From: Acetobacteraceae bacterium | GTDB lineage: Bacteria; Pseudomonadota; Alphaproteobacteria; Acetobacterales; Acetobacteraceae | Assembly (NCBI GenBank): GCA_947474705.1 | Contig: CANJJS010000010.1 | Location: 1 to 64,000 of the forward strand | Direction of reading: 5' to 3' | DNA length: 64,000 bases | Shown here: positions 8,687-18,359 of the stretch, in pieces | Layout of the letters: every line of letters starts with the position of its first letter | Numbering within the stretch: position 1 is the first letter of the stretch | Notes under the pieces: generated by a model | The model's input: only the letters and a program-made list of their open reading frames with translations | What the model was told of the DNA's origin: nothing | Databases searched by the model: none | Program-made: the position numbers and the translations under genes

Positions 8687-8786
8687 CTTGCCGCGCACGC
8701 CGTCGGGCGCCGGTGTGGGTCGAGGCCGCCGCTTGGCACGGGCCGGAGATCGCTTCTAAATGCCCCGCACGAGGGGGAGACCATCC

Positions 8787-10397
8787 ATGCAAGCGGATTA
8801 CGTCATCGTGGGCGCCGGCTCGGCCGGCTGTGTGCTCGCCAACCGTCTGACCGAAGATCCGAACACACGCGTCATCCTGATCGAGGCGGGGGGCCGCGAC
8901 TGGCATCCGATGATCCATGTCCCCGCCGGGTACATGAAGCTCCTGGATCATCCCACGCTGACCTGGGGATACAAGGCGGACGCGGAGTCCGGGCTGAACG
9001 GGCGCGAAATCCCCTATCCGCGCGGACGGGTGCTCGGCGGGTCGAGTTCGATCAACGGCATGATCTATATCCGGAGTCAGCCGGAGGATTACGACCACTG
9101 GGCGCAGCTCGGCAATCGCGGCTGGTCGTCGGACGACGTGTTTCCGTATTTCCGCAAAGCCGAGAACTGGGAGGGGCCGGAAGACGCCGTCCACGCCAAG
9201 GGCGGGCCGCTGTTCACGTCGCACACGCGCGACAAGCCGGAACTCTGCGTGGCGGCGATCGAGGCCGGAAGGCAAATGGGCTGGGAATTTCGCGAGGATC
9301 TGAACGATCTACCGCGCGATCTCGGCGATCACATCGGCTGGGTGCAGCAGACCCGTGGCGGCCGGTTCCGGGCCAGCGCGGCGCGCTCTTATCTGTGGCC
9401 GGCGATGAAGCGGCCGAATCTGGAGGTCGTCACCGGCGCGCTGGTGCACCGCGTGCTGTTCGACGGCAAACGCGCGACCGGCATCGAATTCTCCCGCAAT
9501 GGCGCCGTCGAACGCGCGGATGCGCTCGGCGAGGTCATTCTGTCGGCGGGGGCGATCGGGTCGCCGCATATTCTGCAATTGTCCGGCGTCGGCGATCCCG
9601 ATCATCTCGGCGGCATCGGCATCCAAACGCATCGCGCCCTGCCCGGCGTGGGCCAGAACTTTCAGGATCATTTCATCTGCCGCGTGTCCTGCGCGGTGAA
9701 GGACGCGCCCACGTTGAACGAGAAATCCCGTGGCCTGCCATTTCTGGGCGAGATCGCGCGCTGGGTGTTCAACGGGCGCGGCATGTTGACCTATGGGGCG
9801 TCGCTCGTCGCGGCCTCGGTGAAAGTGCTTCCGGAGTCGGCGACGCCCGATGTGCAGGCGCTGTTCGCCCCCGCGAGCTATGCGCCCGGCGTCGTCCGGC
9901 GGCTGGCGGATACGCCGGGCATGACGGGCGGGATGTGGCAGATGCGGCCGCTCAGCCGGGGGCATGTGCTGGCGCGCTCGGCCCGGCCGGAGGACCAGCC
10001 CTCGATCAATCCGCGTTACATGGACGACGAGCGCGACCGGCGCGCGGTCGCGGGCGGGCTGCGGCTGGTGCGCGAGTGGTTCAGGTCCCCTGCCCTCGCC
10101 CGGTTTGTCGTGGCGGAAGACGTGCCCGGCGCGGATGTCCAGAGCGACGACGAGTTCGTGGCCTATGCCCGCCAGACCGGCTCGACGGTGTTCCATGCGA
10201 GTTGCTCCTGCCGCATGGGGCCGGACGCGATGTCGGTGGTGGACGACCAGTTGCGGGTGCACGGGCTGGAGGGGTTGCGGGTGATCGATGCGTCGGTGAT
10301 GCCGGCGGTGACGTCCACCAACACCAACGCGCCGACGATCATGATCGCCGAGAAGGGCGCGGCGATGATCCGCGCCTCGCGACGGGTCGTGGCCTGA
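8787..10397 (+). CDS. GMC-family FAD-dependent oxidoreductase (choline/alcohol dehydrogenase type)
   Basis: The protein has 536 residues. It begins with the dinucleotide-binding motif YVIVGAGSAGCVLANRL (GxGxxG at 9-14). The family signature GRVLGGSSSINGMIYIR lies near residue 78. The C-terminal catalytic pair is H470 in STVFHASCSC and an Asn near 514 in TNTNAPT, with FAD contacts around RVIDASVMP. GMC enzymes oxidise primary alcohols to aldehydes and pass electrons to quinone or oxygen. The substrate cannot be told from sequence; no bet genes are nearby. ATG 8787 has GAGGGGGAG upstream and gives the classical N-terminus; the ATG at 8760 would add nine residues without a ribosome site. Convergent with dinB across a large palindrome. 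Confidence 0.9.
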   Translation: MQADYVIVGAGSAGCVLANRLTEDPNTRVILIEAGGRDWHPMIHVPAGYMKLLDHPTLTWGYKADAESGLNGREIPYPRGRVLGGSSSINGMIYIRSQPEDYDHWAQLGNRGWSSDDVFPYFRKAENWEGPEDAVHAKGGPLFTSHTRDKPELCVAAIEAGRQMGWEFREDLNDLPRDLGDHIGWVQQTRGGRFRASAARSYLWPAMKRPNLEVVTGALVHRVLFDGKRATGIEFSRNGAVERADALGEVILSAGAIGSPHILQLSGVGDPDHLGGIGIQTHRALPGVGQNFQDHFICRVSCAVKDAPTLNEKSRGLPFLGEIARWVFNGRGMLTYGASLVAASVKVLPESATPDVQALFAPASYAPGVVRRLADTPGMTGGMWQMRPLSRGHVLARSARPEDQPSINPRYMDDERDRRAVAGGLRLVREWFRSPALARFVVAEDVPGADVQSDDEFVAYARQTGSTVFHASCSCRMGPDAMSVVDDQLRVHGLEGLRVIDASVMPAVTSTNTNAPTIMIAEKGAAMIRASRRVVA

Positions 10398-10665
10398 GGC
10401 CTCGGCCGGTTCTGGGGCTCCGCCCCAGGCCCCGCGAGGGGCTTTGCCCCTTCGAACCCCACCAGGGGAACGTCCCCTGGACCGCGATCGATTTGGAGTG
10501 CCATGAGCGAGGCTGTGTCAAGACCGTTTCCGGTCATGACACAGCCTCGCTCATGGCACTCCAACCCCGGGGTTCCAAGGGCGAGCCCCAAAGGCCCATT
10601 GGGGCGGGATCGAAGGGCGGAGCCCTCGCGGGGGCCGGGGCAGAGCCCCGGTGCCAGCCATGGGC
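10398..10665. repeat. large nested palindromic element, copy 1
   Basis: This element fills the whole gap between two convergent genes. The central stem has perfect 27-base arms (10494-10520 and 10537-10563), with a small GACCG/CGGTC hairpin at the tip. The outer arms (about 10412-10460 and 10605-10655) are GC-rich complements of each other, each carrying sub-hairpins such as GGGGCTCCGCCCC and GGGGCTTTGCCCC. The left segment CCAGGGGAACGTCCCCTGG plus CGCGATCGATTT is the reverse complement of a segment in copies 3 and 4. The right segment (GGTTCCAAGGGCGAGCCCC) is the reverse complement of the left part of copy 4. This copy is therefore inverted relative to copies 3 and 4. Confidence 0.85.
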
Positions 10666-11754
10666 TCAGGCCAGGCTCAGGGCGAGTTGCCGGGTGGCCG
10701 GGCTTTCGAAGCCGGACAAGGCGATGCCCAACAGGCGAACGCCGCGTCTGGGTGGGAACAAAGGGCGGAGGAGGGCCGCGCCGATATCCTCGATCGTGGC
10801 GCGCGAGGCGATCGGGTCCTCGTGCGACCGGCTGCGCGTGACCGTTTGAAAGTCGGCGTATTTGACCTTTAGGGTCGCGGTTCGCGCGGCCATCGCGCCT
10901 TTGGCATAGGATGTCCAGACTTTCGAGACTAAAGACGCGAGCGCGATTTCGGCGTCTTCGAAGGTAAGAAGGTCGCGGGCGAAGGTGGTTTCGGCGCCGA
11001 GCGATTTGCGCTGGCGGCCGGCGACGACGGGGCGGTTGTCCTCGCCATGCGCCGCGTCGAAGTAATAATCGCCCGATTTTCCGAAATGCATGGTCAGGAA
11101 AGCCCGGGTCTGGCGGCGCAGGTCGGCGCCGGTGTGCAAACCCAGCGCGGCCATTTTGGCGGCGGTCGCGGGGCCGACGCCGTGGAATTTGGCGACGGGC
11201 AGGGTTTCCACGAACGCCGGGCCCATACGCGGGGTGATGACGAACAGCCCGTCGGGCTTACGATAATCCGAGGCCAGTTTCGCCAGAAACTTGTTGTACG
11301 ACACGCCGGCGGAGGCGGTCAGGCCGGTTTCCTCCTTGATGAGGCGCCGGATTTCGGCGGCGATCGCGGTGGCGGACCCGAGATCGATCAGGGGTTGCGT
11401 GACGTCGAGGTGTGCCTCGTCGAGCGAAAGCGGTTGGATCAAGGTCGTGAACCGCTCGAAGATCGCGTGAATTTGCCGGGAGACAGCGCGATAGACGTCG
11501 AAGCGCGGTGGCACGAAGATCAGTTCCGGACATTTCCGTTTCGCGGTGACGGAGGCCATGGCGGAACGGACTCCGAAGCGGCGGGCTTCGTAGCTGGCGG
11601 CGGCGACGACGCCGCGTTCCCGAGGGCTGCCGACGGCCAGCGGCAGACCGCGCAAAGCGGGGTCGTCGCGCTGTTCGACGGACGCGTAGAAGGCGTCCAT
11701 GTCGATATGGACGATGCGGCGCGGTCCGGACTCCCGGCGGGACTCGAGTTGCAT
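10666..11754 (-). CDS. dinB: DNA polymerase IV (Y-family translesion polymerase)
   Basis: The protein has 362 residues. It carries out low-fidelity synthesis past damaged bases. The palm carboxylates are present: D18 in IVHIDMDAFYASVEQ, and D112/E113 in LSLDEAHLDVT (most family members have LDEAYLD, here His replaces Tyr). F22 is the likely steric gate that excludes ribonucleotides. The helix-hairpin-helix region KFHGVGPATAAKMAALG and the little-finger domain (KSLGAETTF onward) follow in the normal order. The stop codon abuts the palindromic element. I did not find a clear alphaproteobacterial LexA site (GTTC-N7-GTTC) in the 150 bp upstream, so SOS control is not supported by sequence. Confidence 0.95.
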   Translation of the reverse strand: MQLESRRESGPRRIVHIDMDAFYASVEQRDDPALRGLPLAVGSPRERGVVAAASYEARRFGVRSAMASVTAKRKCPELIFVPPRFDVYRAVSRQIHAIFERFTTLIQPLSLDEAHLDVTQPLIDLGSATAIAAEIRRLIKEETGLTASAGVSYNKFLAKLASDYRKPDGLFVITPRMGPAFVETLPVAKFHGVGPATAAKMAALGLHTGADLRRQTRAFLTMHFGKSGDYYFDAAHGEDNRPVVAGRQRKSLGAETTFARDLLTFEDAEIALASLVSKVWTSYAKGAMAARTATLKVKYADFQTVTRSRSHEDPIASRATIEDIGAALLRPLFPPRRGVRLLGIALSGFESPATRQLALSLA

Positions 11755-11906
11755 GATGTCACGGAGTTTACGGCGCGACGGCCGAAAGTTCGAGCCTCCG
11801 CCGTGAATCGACGCGTAATATGTTGCGAAGCGCCGGAACCCGCCGGTAGCATGAGATCAATGCCACGGGGCAAGGCCCAGGCACACAATCGTGAAAGGAT
11901 CGCGAA

Positions 11907-12572
11907 ATGTCCGGTACTTCGCCTGGCAGCTCGGTATTGCTGTTGCTGCGTGTCGATCCACTCGAAGCGATGAAACGCTACAGATTTGTCGTCGAGACCG
12001 ACGTCTATAAAATCGGGTCCCTGGGCGGCTCCTGCACGGTGTCCTGCTCCCATATCAACGATAACATCTATCGCCTCCAGGTCACCGCGATCGGAGGGAG
12101 CGACTTCTATTATCCCTATATCACGACCGGCGACAGCGTGGGACGCTGCTACGTTCCGGTCGGGCAGGAAGATGGCACGCTGGTGCTGACCGGCGGGATG
12201 AACGGATGCGCGGCACAGGTGAAACGGCAGACGGACAGAAACTTCGCGTTTTATCATGACAAAAATTCCGTCAGCATCGCGAAACTGCCGGACGCCCTGC
12301 CGGGGACGACGGTGTGCGACATTTCGTTCGCGGACTATGCCGGACCGTCCGGAGGCGTCTATCAAATGACGGTCACCAGCCAATTGAGCAATAAAATGTT
12401 TGTGACATTGTACGAACATTACGTGATCGCGGTGAAAGACGCGGGCAAATGGCACATGATGAACAGCGCGGTGCTGCGATCGCAGGGCCTCGATCCCAAA
12501 AACTCGAAAACTATTTTCATGACATACGACCCGGCGGGTTCGCCGCGCATGAAATCGTTCGACGACGCGTAA
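11907..12572 (+). CDS. orphan protein with a CNF/deamidase-like Cys-His arrangement
   Basis: I do not recognise a family over the 221 residues as a whole. There is no signal peptide or membrane helix. The segment TLVLTGGMNGCAAQV followed by RNFAFYHDKNS places C101 and H117 16 residues apart after a Gly-rich turn. This resembles the LSGC...His catalytic arrangement of CNF-type Rho deamidases (spacing about 15 in CNF1). The flanks look like alternating beta strands (RYRFVVETDVYKI, VYQMTVTSQL). Four other cysteines (C43, C47, C81, C137) are present. It stands alone, divergent from dinB, with AAGGA before the ATG. A toxin or enzyme role is only an inference from this motif; an unrelated beta-rich protein is equally possible. 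Confidence 0.6.
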   Translation: MSGTSPGSSVLLLLRVDPLEAMKRYRFVVETDVYKIGSLGGSCTVSCSHINDNIYRLQVTAIGGSDFYYPYITTGDSVGRCYVPVGQEDGTLVLTGGMNGCAAQVKRQTDRNFAFYHDKNSVSIAKLPDALPGTTVCDISFADYAGPSGGVYQMTVTSQLSNKMFVTLYEHYVIAVKDAGKWHMMNSAVLRSQGLDPKNSKTIFMTYDPAGSPRMKSFDDA

Positions 12573-12582
12573 GCCGATGAAA

Positions 12583-12608
12583 CGGTGTCCGGACACACCC
12601 GGACACCG
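12583..12608. terminator. hairpin between convergent genes
   Basis: CGGTGTCCGG and CCGGACACCG form a perfect 10-bp stem around ACACAC. It sits in the 38-bp gap between the ends of the orphan gene and acpS. There is no U-tract, so termination in both directions is inferred from position. Confidence 0.55.
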
Positions 12609-12610
12609 GC

Positions 12611-13015
12611 CTATCGCGGCACGGCGGAAATAATCACCTGCGCATAGGCATACGGATATTCGTCCGTCATGGTCAGCGCCACCTGCGCCACCATCCCCGG
12701 CGGCGTGAGAAATTTCAGCCTTTCGCCAGCCCCGCCGGTCATTTTCAGGGTCGGCTGGCCGCCGGGAAGATTCACCACGCCGAGATCGGCGAAAAACACG
12801 CCTTTACGAAATCCGGTGCCGAGCGCCTTGGACGCGGCCTCCTTGGCGGCGAAACGTTTGGCGAAGGTCGCGGCGCGGATTTTCTCCGTCCGGCGCATGG
12901 CTTTCGCGCGCTCTGTTTCCGTGAAGACGCGTTCGAGGAATTTGTCGCCGTATTTCGCGATCACCGCCTCGATCCGGCGGATGTCGCAAATGTCGGAACC
13001 GAGACCGATGATCAT
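12611..13015 (-). CDS. acpS: holo-[acyl-carrier-protein] synthase
   Basis: The protein has 134 residues, normal AcpS size. The enzyme transfers 4'-phosphopantetheine from coenzyme A to the serine of apo-ACP and works as a trimer. The Mg2+ site is D8 in [15 protein letters not shown] and E59 in [14 protein letters not shown], which is also the family signature. The C-terminus [18 protein letters not shown] is the usual final strand pair. Its ATG overlaps the stop of the (p)ppGpp enzyme gene by one base (TGATG arrangement), so it is translated in the same operon. In many relatives pdxJ lies between these two genes; here it is absent. Confidence 0.95.
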   Translation of the reverse strand: MIIGLGSDICDIRRIEAVIAKYGDKFLERVFTETERAKAMRRTEKIRAATFAKRFAAKEAASKALGTGFRKGVFFADLGVVNLPGGQPTLKMTGGAGERLKFLTPPGMVAQVALTMTDEYPYAYAQVIISAVPR

Positions 13016-15315
13016 CAGGCCTTGGTCCGCTCGACCGATTTGATGCCGCCGGCGCCGCGCAGGCCGGCGATGACTTTCGACAAATGCACGGTGTCGCGCA
13101 CGTCGATATCGATCAGCGTTTCCATGAAATCCTGCTGGCGGTTGACGATTTTCAGATTGGCGACGGCGCCGTCCTGACGCGCGATGGCGTTGGTCATGTT
13201 TGCCAAAGCCGCGGTCTCGTTGCCCGCGATGACGCTGATCCGCGCGGTATGGCCGATGCCCTTGCCATCGGGACCGCCTTTACCCACGACCTCGTAATTC
13301 CAGTCGACATCGATGAAACGTTCGGGGGTCGCGGCGAAACCGGTCAGGGTCTGGCAGTCGCGGGCGTGGATGGTGACGCCTTTGCCGGTGGTGACGATGC
13401 CCACGATATTGTCGCCGGGAACGGGATGGCAGCAGCCGGCGAAGCTGTGCGCCATGCCCGGCACCAGGCCGGTCACCGGCATCGAATTGTCGAGCCGCGT
13501 CGACGAACGTCCGCCTCGCGGCAGCAACGGCGCCATCATCGGCGGCGCCTGGGTGCGGCGCAGCTCCGGATAAGCGGCGTGAACGACGTCCTTGGGCGCG
13601 ATATTGCCGTTGCCGACCGCGACATAAAGATCGTCGGCGGCGGTCATTTTCATCGCCTTGAGCACGGGCTCCAGCGATTTCTCGGACCCGTCGACCCCCG
13701 CCTGGCGGAACGCTTTGGTCAGTTCGGCGCGGCCGGCGGCGCGGGCCTGCTCGCGCTGTTCCTGGTGGATGAAACGGCGGATGCGGGCGCGAGCCTTGCC
13801 GGTTACGACGAAGCGTTCCCATTGCGGCGAGGGCGTGTTGCCGCGCGCCGTCATGATTTCCACCTGGTCGCCGTTCTGCAACTGATGGCGCAGGGGCAAC
13901 AGGCGGCCGTTCACCTTGGCACCGACGCAGGTGTCGCCGACCTGGCTGTGCACGGCATAGGCGAAATCGACCGGCGTCGCGCCGCTGGGCAACTGAATCA
14001 ATTGCCCCTTCGGCGTGAAACAGAAAACCTGATCGCCGTACAATTCCAGCTTGGTGTTTTCCAGGAACTCGTCCGCCGCCGACGAATTCTCCAGAATTTC
14101 CAGCAGGTCCTGCACCCAGCGGAAACGCTGGACATCTTTCTCGCCAGCGCGAACATCGGGCGTTTTGTAAATCCAGTGCGACGCGACGCCATTCAGCGCC
14201 ACGTCGTCCATGTCCTGGGTGCGGATCTGAATTTCGATCTTTTGATTGCGCGGCTCGCGCAGCGTGACGCCGGTGTGAAGGCTTTGATAGCCGTTCGATT
14301 TCGGCGTGGAAATGTAATCCTTGAACCGTCCCGCGATCACGGGATAGGCGGAATGAATGGCGCCCAACGCGAGATAGCAATCGGCCTTTGTCTTCACGAC
14401 GACGCGGAACGCCATGATGTCGGAGAGTTGCTCGAAGGCGATGTTACGACGGTGCATCTTCTCCCAGATGGACCAGGGCGATTTTTCCCGGCCCTGGACT
14501 TCCACCGTCTCGACACCGGCCTCTCGCGCGACCTTGGCCAGTTCCTGGCGCACGTCGTCGATGACGTCGGCGCCTTGCCCGCGCAGAAAATTCAGGCGCG
14601 CCTGGATGGTCGCATAGGCCTCCGGGTCGACCTGCTGGAACGCCAAAGTTTGCAGCTCGGTTTTGACCTGATCCATGCCAATCCGCTCGGCCAGCGGGGC
14701 GTAGATTTCCATGGTTTCGTTGGCGATGCGCTTGCGCCGGTCCTCGTTACGGACGAAGTGCAGGGTGCGCATGTTGTGCAGGCGGTCGGCCAGTTTGACC
14801 AACAGCACCCTGATGTCCTTGCTCATCGCCAGGACGAGTTTTCGGAAATTCTCGGCCTGTTTGGTGCGGTCGGACTGGAGTTCCAGGCGGGTCAGCTTGG
14901 TGACGCCGTCGACGAGGCCGGCGATTTCCTTGCCAAAGCGGGCCTCGATTTCCGGCAGCTTGATCGGGGTGTCCTCGATCACATCGTGCAGCAGGCCGGT
15001 GGCGATGGAGGCGGTGTCGAGACGGTAGCCCGCGAGAATGTCGGCGACGGCGACCGGGTGGCTAAAATAGGGATCGCCGTTGTCGCGGCGCTGGTTGCCG
15101 TGCGCCTGCATGGCCATGACATAGGCGGCGTCTATCAGCCGCGTATCGGCCTTGGCGTCGTAGGCGTGAATTTTCTCGGTGAGTTCGTATTGCCGGATCA
15201 TCGCCGGTTTCGCGGGCCGGGACTCCGTGACCGGGGTGCTTAACCCGTCGGGCGCGCGAGCGGGCATGGACCGGGCGGCCCCAGTGGACGCGCCATCCCC
15301 CTGCCCGCTTGCCAT
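13015..15315 (-). CDS. rsh: bifunctional (p)ppGpp synthetase/hydrolase (Rsh)
   Basis: The protein has 766 residues. The N-terminal HD hydrolase domain carries H72, the HD pair at 110-111 and E114/D115 of [10 protein letters not shown]. All are intact, so alarmone hydrolysis should work. The RelA/SpoT synthetase domain follows ([35 protein letters not shown]), then TGS ([17 protein letters not shown]), a CC-type segment ([14 protein letters not shown]) and a C-terminal ACT domain ([15 protein letters not shown]). Alphaproteobacteria usually have this single enzyme to set (p)ppGpp levels during starvation. ATG 15315 is used; M39 (15201) is an alternative start nearer the homology. It directly follows rpoZ. 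Confidence 0.95.
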   Translation of the reverse strand: MASGQGDGASTGAARSMPARAPDGLSTPVTESRPAKPAMIRQYELTEKIHAYDAKADTRLIDAAYVMAMQAHGNQRRDNGDPYFSHPVAVADILAGYRLDTASIATGLLHDVIEDTPIKLPEIEARFGKEIAGLVDGVTKLTRLELQSDRTKQAENFRKLVLAMSKDIRVLLVKLADRLHNMRTLHFVRNEDRRKRIANETMEIYAPLAERIGMDQVKTELQTLAFQQVDPEAYATIQARLNFLRGQGADVIDDVRQELAKVAREAGVETVEVQGREKSPWSIWEKMHRRNIAFEQLSDIMAFRVVVKTKADCYLALGAIHSAYPVIAGRFKDYISTPKSNGYQSLHTGVTLREPRNQKIEIQIRTQDMDDVALNGVASHWIYKTPDVRAGEKDVQRFRWVQDLLEILENSSAADEFLENTKLELYGDQVFCFTPKGQLIQLPSGATPVDFAYAVHSQVGDTCVGAKVNGRLLPLRHQLQNGDQVEIMTARGNTPSPQWERFVVTGKARARIRRFIHQEQREQARAAGRAELTKAFRQAGVDGSEKSLEPVLKAMKMTAADDLYVAVGNGNIAPKDVVHAAYPELRRTQAPPMMAPLLPRGGRSSTRLDNSMPVTGLVPGMAHSFAGCCHPVPGDNIVGIVTTGKGVTIHARDCQTLTGFAATPERFIDVDWNYEVVGKGGPDGKGIGHTARISVIAGNETAALANMTNAIARQDGAVANLKIVNRQQDFMETLIDIDVRDTVHLSKVIAGLRGAGGIKSVERTKA

Positions 15316-15321
15316 ACCGGG

Positions 15322-15729
15322 CTACCGCGCGGCCCGGCCGCCGAGTTCCGCCTCGATGGCCGCTTCCATGTCCTCGGGGGACATTGTTTCGGTTTCTTCT
15401 TCCAGCGCGGCGGCTTCTTCGTCGGCGCTGACGTCCTGGAGGCCGAAGATGTTCTGATCGGTGGGGATCAGATCCAGCACTTCCTCGTCGGCGGGCTCGG
15501 GTTCGGGCGAACGCGACAGGGACCGGACCAGATCCTGTTCGATGCGGCCGAGCTCGATCGTTTCCTCGGCGATTTCGCGCAGCGCGACGACGGGGTTCTT
15601 GTCGTTGTCGCGGTCGACGGTCAGTTCCTCGCCGCGGCTGAGGTTACGGGCACGCTGCGAGGCGAGCAAAACCAGCTCGAATCGGTTGGGGACCTTTTGG
15701 ACGCAATCTTCGACGGTGACGCGCGCCAT
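15322..15729 (-). CDS. rpoZ: DNA-directed RNA polymerase subunit omega
   Basis: The protein has 135 residues. The first 60 are the conserved omega fold, [20 protein letters not shown], with the [10 protein letters not shown] motif that holds the beta' subunit. The C-terminal half is an acidic tail rich in Glu and Asp ([13 protein letters not shown]), as in other alphaproteobacterial omegas. Omega assists RNA polymerase assembly and helps form the (p)ppGpp site, so its linkage to rsh, 6 bp downstream, makes functional sense. ATG 15729 has a GGAGG site 9 bases upstream; the longer open frame upstream is not used. Confidence 0.95.
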   Translation of the reverse strand: MARVTVEDCVQKVPNRFELVLLASQRARNLSRGEELTVDRDNDKNPVVALREIAEETIELGRIEQDLVRSLSRSPEPEPADEEVLDLIPTDQNIFGLQDVSADEEAAALEEETETMSPEDMEAAIEAELGGRAAR

Positions 15730-16112
15730 GCGCTCAACCTCCGGTTCGGGGAATGGGGCGAACGGGTTATTTAGGCGATTCCGGCGTGGCGCGCAAGTCC
15801 GGTATCGTGGGATGAATCGGGGAAATGCGCGGAGGCCTGGAAGTTTCAGGGCGCCGGGCGGGGTGGCGCGGGCCGTCGTTGCGGATCGGCGGGAACGCGG
15901 GTCGGCCGGCGCACGCGGACGGTCTGGCGACGCGGACCGGATGTACGAGCCTGAAATTTGAAAAGCCTCGCAGGCTCCTTGCCCCGGCTGGATCCGGCGC
16001 AACGCCCTGCTGCTCAAATCCCTTCCTTCGAGTGGCCTGGGCCGAATGGGTGCGCGGGTTGCATGCGGCGGTGGCTCCGGCGAAGGTCGGGTTCGCGCGG
16101 GGAGGGATTCGC
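15730..16112. other. divergent promoter region of rpoZ and the CoA-transferase gene; no gene seen
   Basis: 383 bp separate two divergent starts. I see no credible coding frame and no strong terminator or repeat. It must contain the promoters of both units, but no convincing -35/-10 pair stands out. Confidence 0.6.
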
Positions 16113-17294
16113 ATGGAACAGGCAACAGGCCCGTTGGCCGGGATCAAGGTGATCGACGTCACGACGGTGGTGCTCGGTCCTTACGCGACTCAGGTGCTGG
16201 CCGACATGGGCGCGGAGGTGATCAAGGTCGAGACTCCGGCGGGCGATACCACGCGTTACATTGGTCCCAGCCGGACCAAGGGCATGGGGTCGTATTTCGC
16301 GACGTTGAACCGGAACAAGCGCAGTCTCGCGATCGATCTGAAGAAGCCGGCGGCGATGAAAGCGTTGCTCGCGTTGATCGATGGGGCCGATGTGTTTGTG
16401 CATAACATGCGCCTTGGCGCGGCGAAGCGGCTGGGGCTGGATTACGAGTCGTTGTCGAAACGCAATCCGAAGCTGGTTTACGCGGCCGCCAGCGGATTTC
16501 GAAAAGGCAGTTCGTTGCAGGAGTTTCCGGCGTACGACGATTTGATTCAGGGATTGTCCGGCATTGCCTCGTTGAACGCGGGTCCGGATGGCGCGCCCAG
16601 ATATTTTCCGATGGTGGTGGTGGACAAGCTGACGGGAAGCAATCTGGCGTCGATGATTGGCATGGCGTTGTTTCATCGGGAACGGACGGGTCAGGGCCAG
16701 GAGGTGCATGTGCCCATGCTGGAGACGATCCTGTCGTTCGCCCTGGTGGAACACATGTGGCACGGCGTGACGGGCGAGCCAGAGAAGGGCGTGGGCTATC
16801 CTCGGGTGCTGTCGCCGCACCGGCGTCCCTATCGCACCAAGGATGGGTTTATCAGCGTGATCGCGGTCAGCGACGCGCAATGGAAGAAGATGTTCGACGC
16901 GATGGGTGTGCCGCATCTGGCGGACGATCCGCGGTTCAAGGACATGGAGGGACGGACGGCGAACGTGGACGCGCTGTATGGCGCGCTCAGCGACGGGCTG
17001 ACGTCGAAAACAACGGACGAATGGATCGCGGCGTTGCAGCCGCTGGACATTCCCTGCGGGCGTGCCGGCACGTTGTCCGACGTGTTCGATAGTCCCTACC
17101 TGAAGGAAACGAATTTCTTCGAGGAGATGGACCATCCGGTGGAGGGCAAGGTGCTCAACACCGCCGTCCCCGCGCGGTTTTCGAAATCGCCGCCGAACAC
17201 GCGGCGTCTTTGGCCGACGCTGGGGGAGCATAATCGGGAGGTTTTGCGAGAGGCCGGGTGTTCGGACGCGGAGATCGAGGAGATTTTGTCATGA
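16113..17294 (+). CDS. family III CoA-transferase (CaiB/BaiF type)
   Basis: The protein has 393 residues. The N-terminus [35 protein letters not shown] is the family's CoA-binding Rossmann-like start, and D142 in the [13 protein letters not shown] segment is the expected acyl-anhydride nucleophile. Such enzymes move CoA between carboxylic acids (formyl-CoA, succinyl-CoA, carnitine and others) or act as racemases. The substrate cannot be assigned. GGAGGG precedes ATG 16113 by 7 bases, and the upstream open frame is not used. No acyl-CoA dehydrogenase or hydratase is adjacent. Its stop codon lies at the edge of the decayed cellulase gene. Confidence 0.92.
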   Translation: MEQATGPLAGIKVIDVTTVVLGPYATQVLADMGAEVIKVETPAGDTTRYIGPSRTKGMGSYFATLNRNKRSLAIDLKKPAAMKALLALIDGADVFVHNMRLGAAKRLGLDYESLSKRNPKLVYAAASGFRKGSSLQEFPAYDDLIQGLSGIASLNAGPDGAPRYFPMVVVDKLTGSNLASMIGMALFHRERTGQGQEVHVPMLETILSFALVEHMWHGVTGEPEKGVGYPRVLSPHRRPYRTKDGFISVIAVSDAQWKKMFDAMGVPHLADDPRFKDMEGRTANVDALYGALSDGLTSKTTDEWIAALQPLDIPCGRAGTLSDVFDSPYLKETNFFEEMDHPVEGKVLNTAVPARFSKSPPNTRRLWPTLGEHNREVLREAGCSDAEIEEILS

Positions 17295-17320
17295 GTGGTG
17301 AGCAGGAAACCCCGGTCGCG

Positions 17321-18304
17321 CGACATGGGCGGTTACGAGTTGCGGCAAGGAGATGCATGGGGAGACATCCAAGCAGGCTGTCAGCCTTGCCGGTGTAAGT
17401 TTTTTTTCCTGCCAGCGCGATGTGGGAAGTATCTTTTATACGAAAGAGACTGTCGCCTGGCTGATAGAGGATTGGTAAGGCAACGATCGTTCGGGCAGCG
17501 TTTGGAGTCGACGATGACGACTGCGCCGACAAGCGCTACATTGAAGAATGAGCCGAGAATTGCGCACGGGTGGAAAATGTCGCGGATGCCGCTATCGAAT
17601 TGGGTATTTATGTCGTCATAGACTGGCATGACCATTACGCGCACCGCCATCAGGAGAAAGCGATCAAGTTTTTTAATAAAATGGCCGAAAAATATAAATG
17701 CCACAAGAACGTGATTTACGAGATTTTCAACGAGCCGAAGGGGGCGTATGAGCACGCTGGAAAATCTTATTCAAAAGTCGAGTGGCCGAGCATAAAAAGT
17801 TACGCGGAAGAGGTCATCCAGGCCATTAGGGCAAACGACCCCCACAACCTCATCCTCGTGGGCACCCCAACATGGGGCCAGGAACCCAACGATGTTATCA
17901 ACGACGAAATTCTCGATTCCGGTAAAAATATAGGTTATACTCTTCATTTTTATGCCGCCACTCACAATTCCGCCGCCCCTCACAATTCTTGGGTGCAGAG
18001 TAACGCGATAAAAGCCCTTGAGGCCGGTATCCCATTGTTCGTCACCGAATGGGGTACCGTCGAATTCAATGGCCGTGGAACACCCAATTGGGCGGCAGTG
18101 GACGAATGGATGACATTCCTGGGGAAGAATAAGCTCAGCCATTGCAATTGGGCGGTAAGCCACAAGGGAAAATCGCATGCCAAAAAAGGAGAGGCACACG
18201 AAACCGCGTCCATCCTGACCGACAAAAAAACAAAACTTACGGGATGGAATCTCGGCGACCTCACCGACTCCGGCCGCGGAGTACGATGCATTGTTAAAAC
18301 CTGG
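17321..18304 (+). pseudogene. decayed GH5 family cellulase (endoglucanase)
   Basis: The C-terminal two thirds read clearly as GH5: AAIELGIYVVIDWHDH, VIYEIFNEPKGAYE with the acid/base Glu, and GIPLFVTEWGTVEFNG with the nucleophile Glu. The N-terminal third survives in pieces. SKQAVSLAGVSFF through FYTKETVAWLIEDW is in one frame and ends at TAA 17476. KATIVRAAFGVDDDDCADK continues in the next frame from 17474, and then an in-frame TGA stands at 17549. An earlier fragment (HGRLRVAARR, from about 17324) may be in a third frame. Homology stops near 18304 (VKTW), and the open frame beyond is read-through antisense to higA. Base composition is clearly more AT-rich than its neighbours, which suggests transfer. 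It cannot make a full enzyme unless these are sequencing errors. Confidence 0.85.
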
Positions 18305-18359
18305 CCGCCATGCCGACGGCCTCGCCCGCTAGCTCCTGCGCCGCAAGGCAACCTCCCCA

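Noticed and set aside
10398..10665. CRISPR array or tandem-repeat array
   Set aside because: The repeats are inverted, nested and single-copy per locus, without regular spacers.
11755..11906. LexA-type SOS box upstream of dinB
   Set aside because: No GTTC-N7-GTTC or similar direct repeat was found in the intergenic space.
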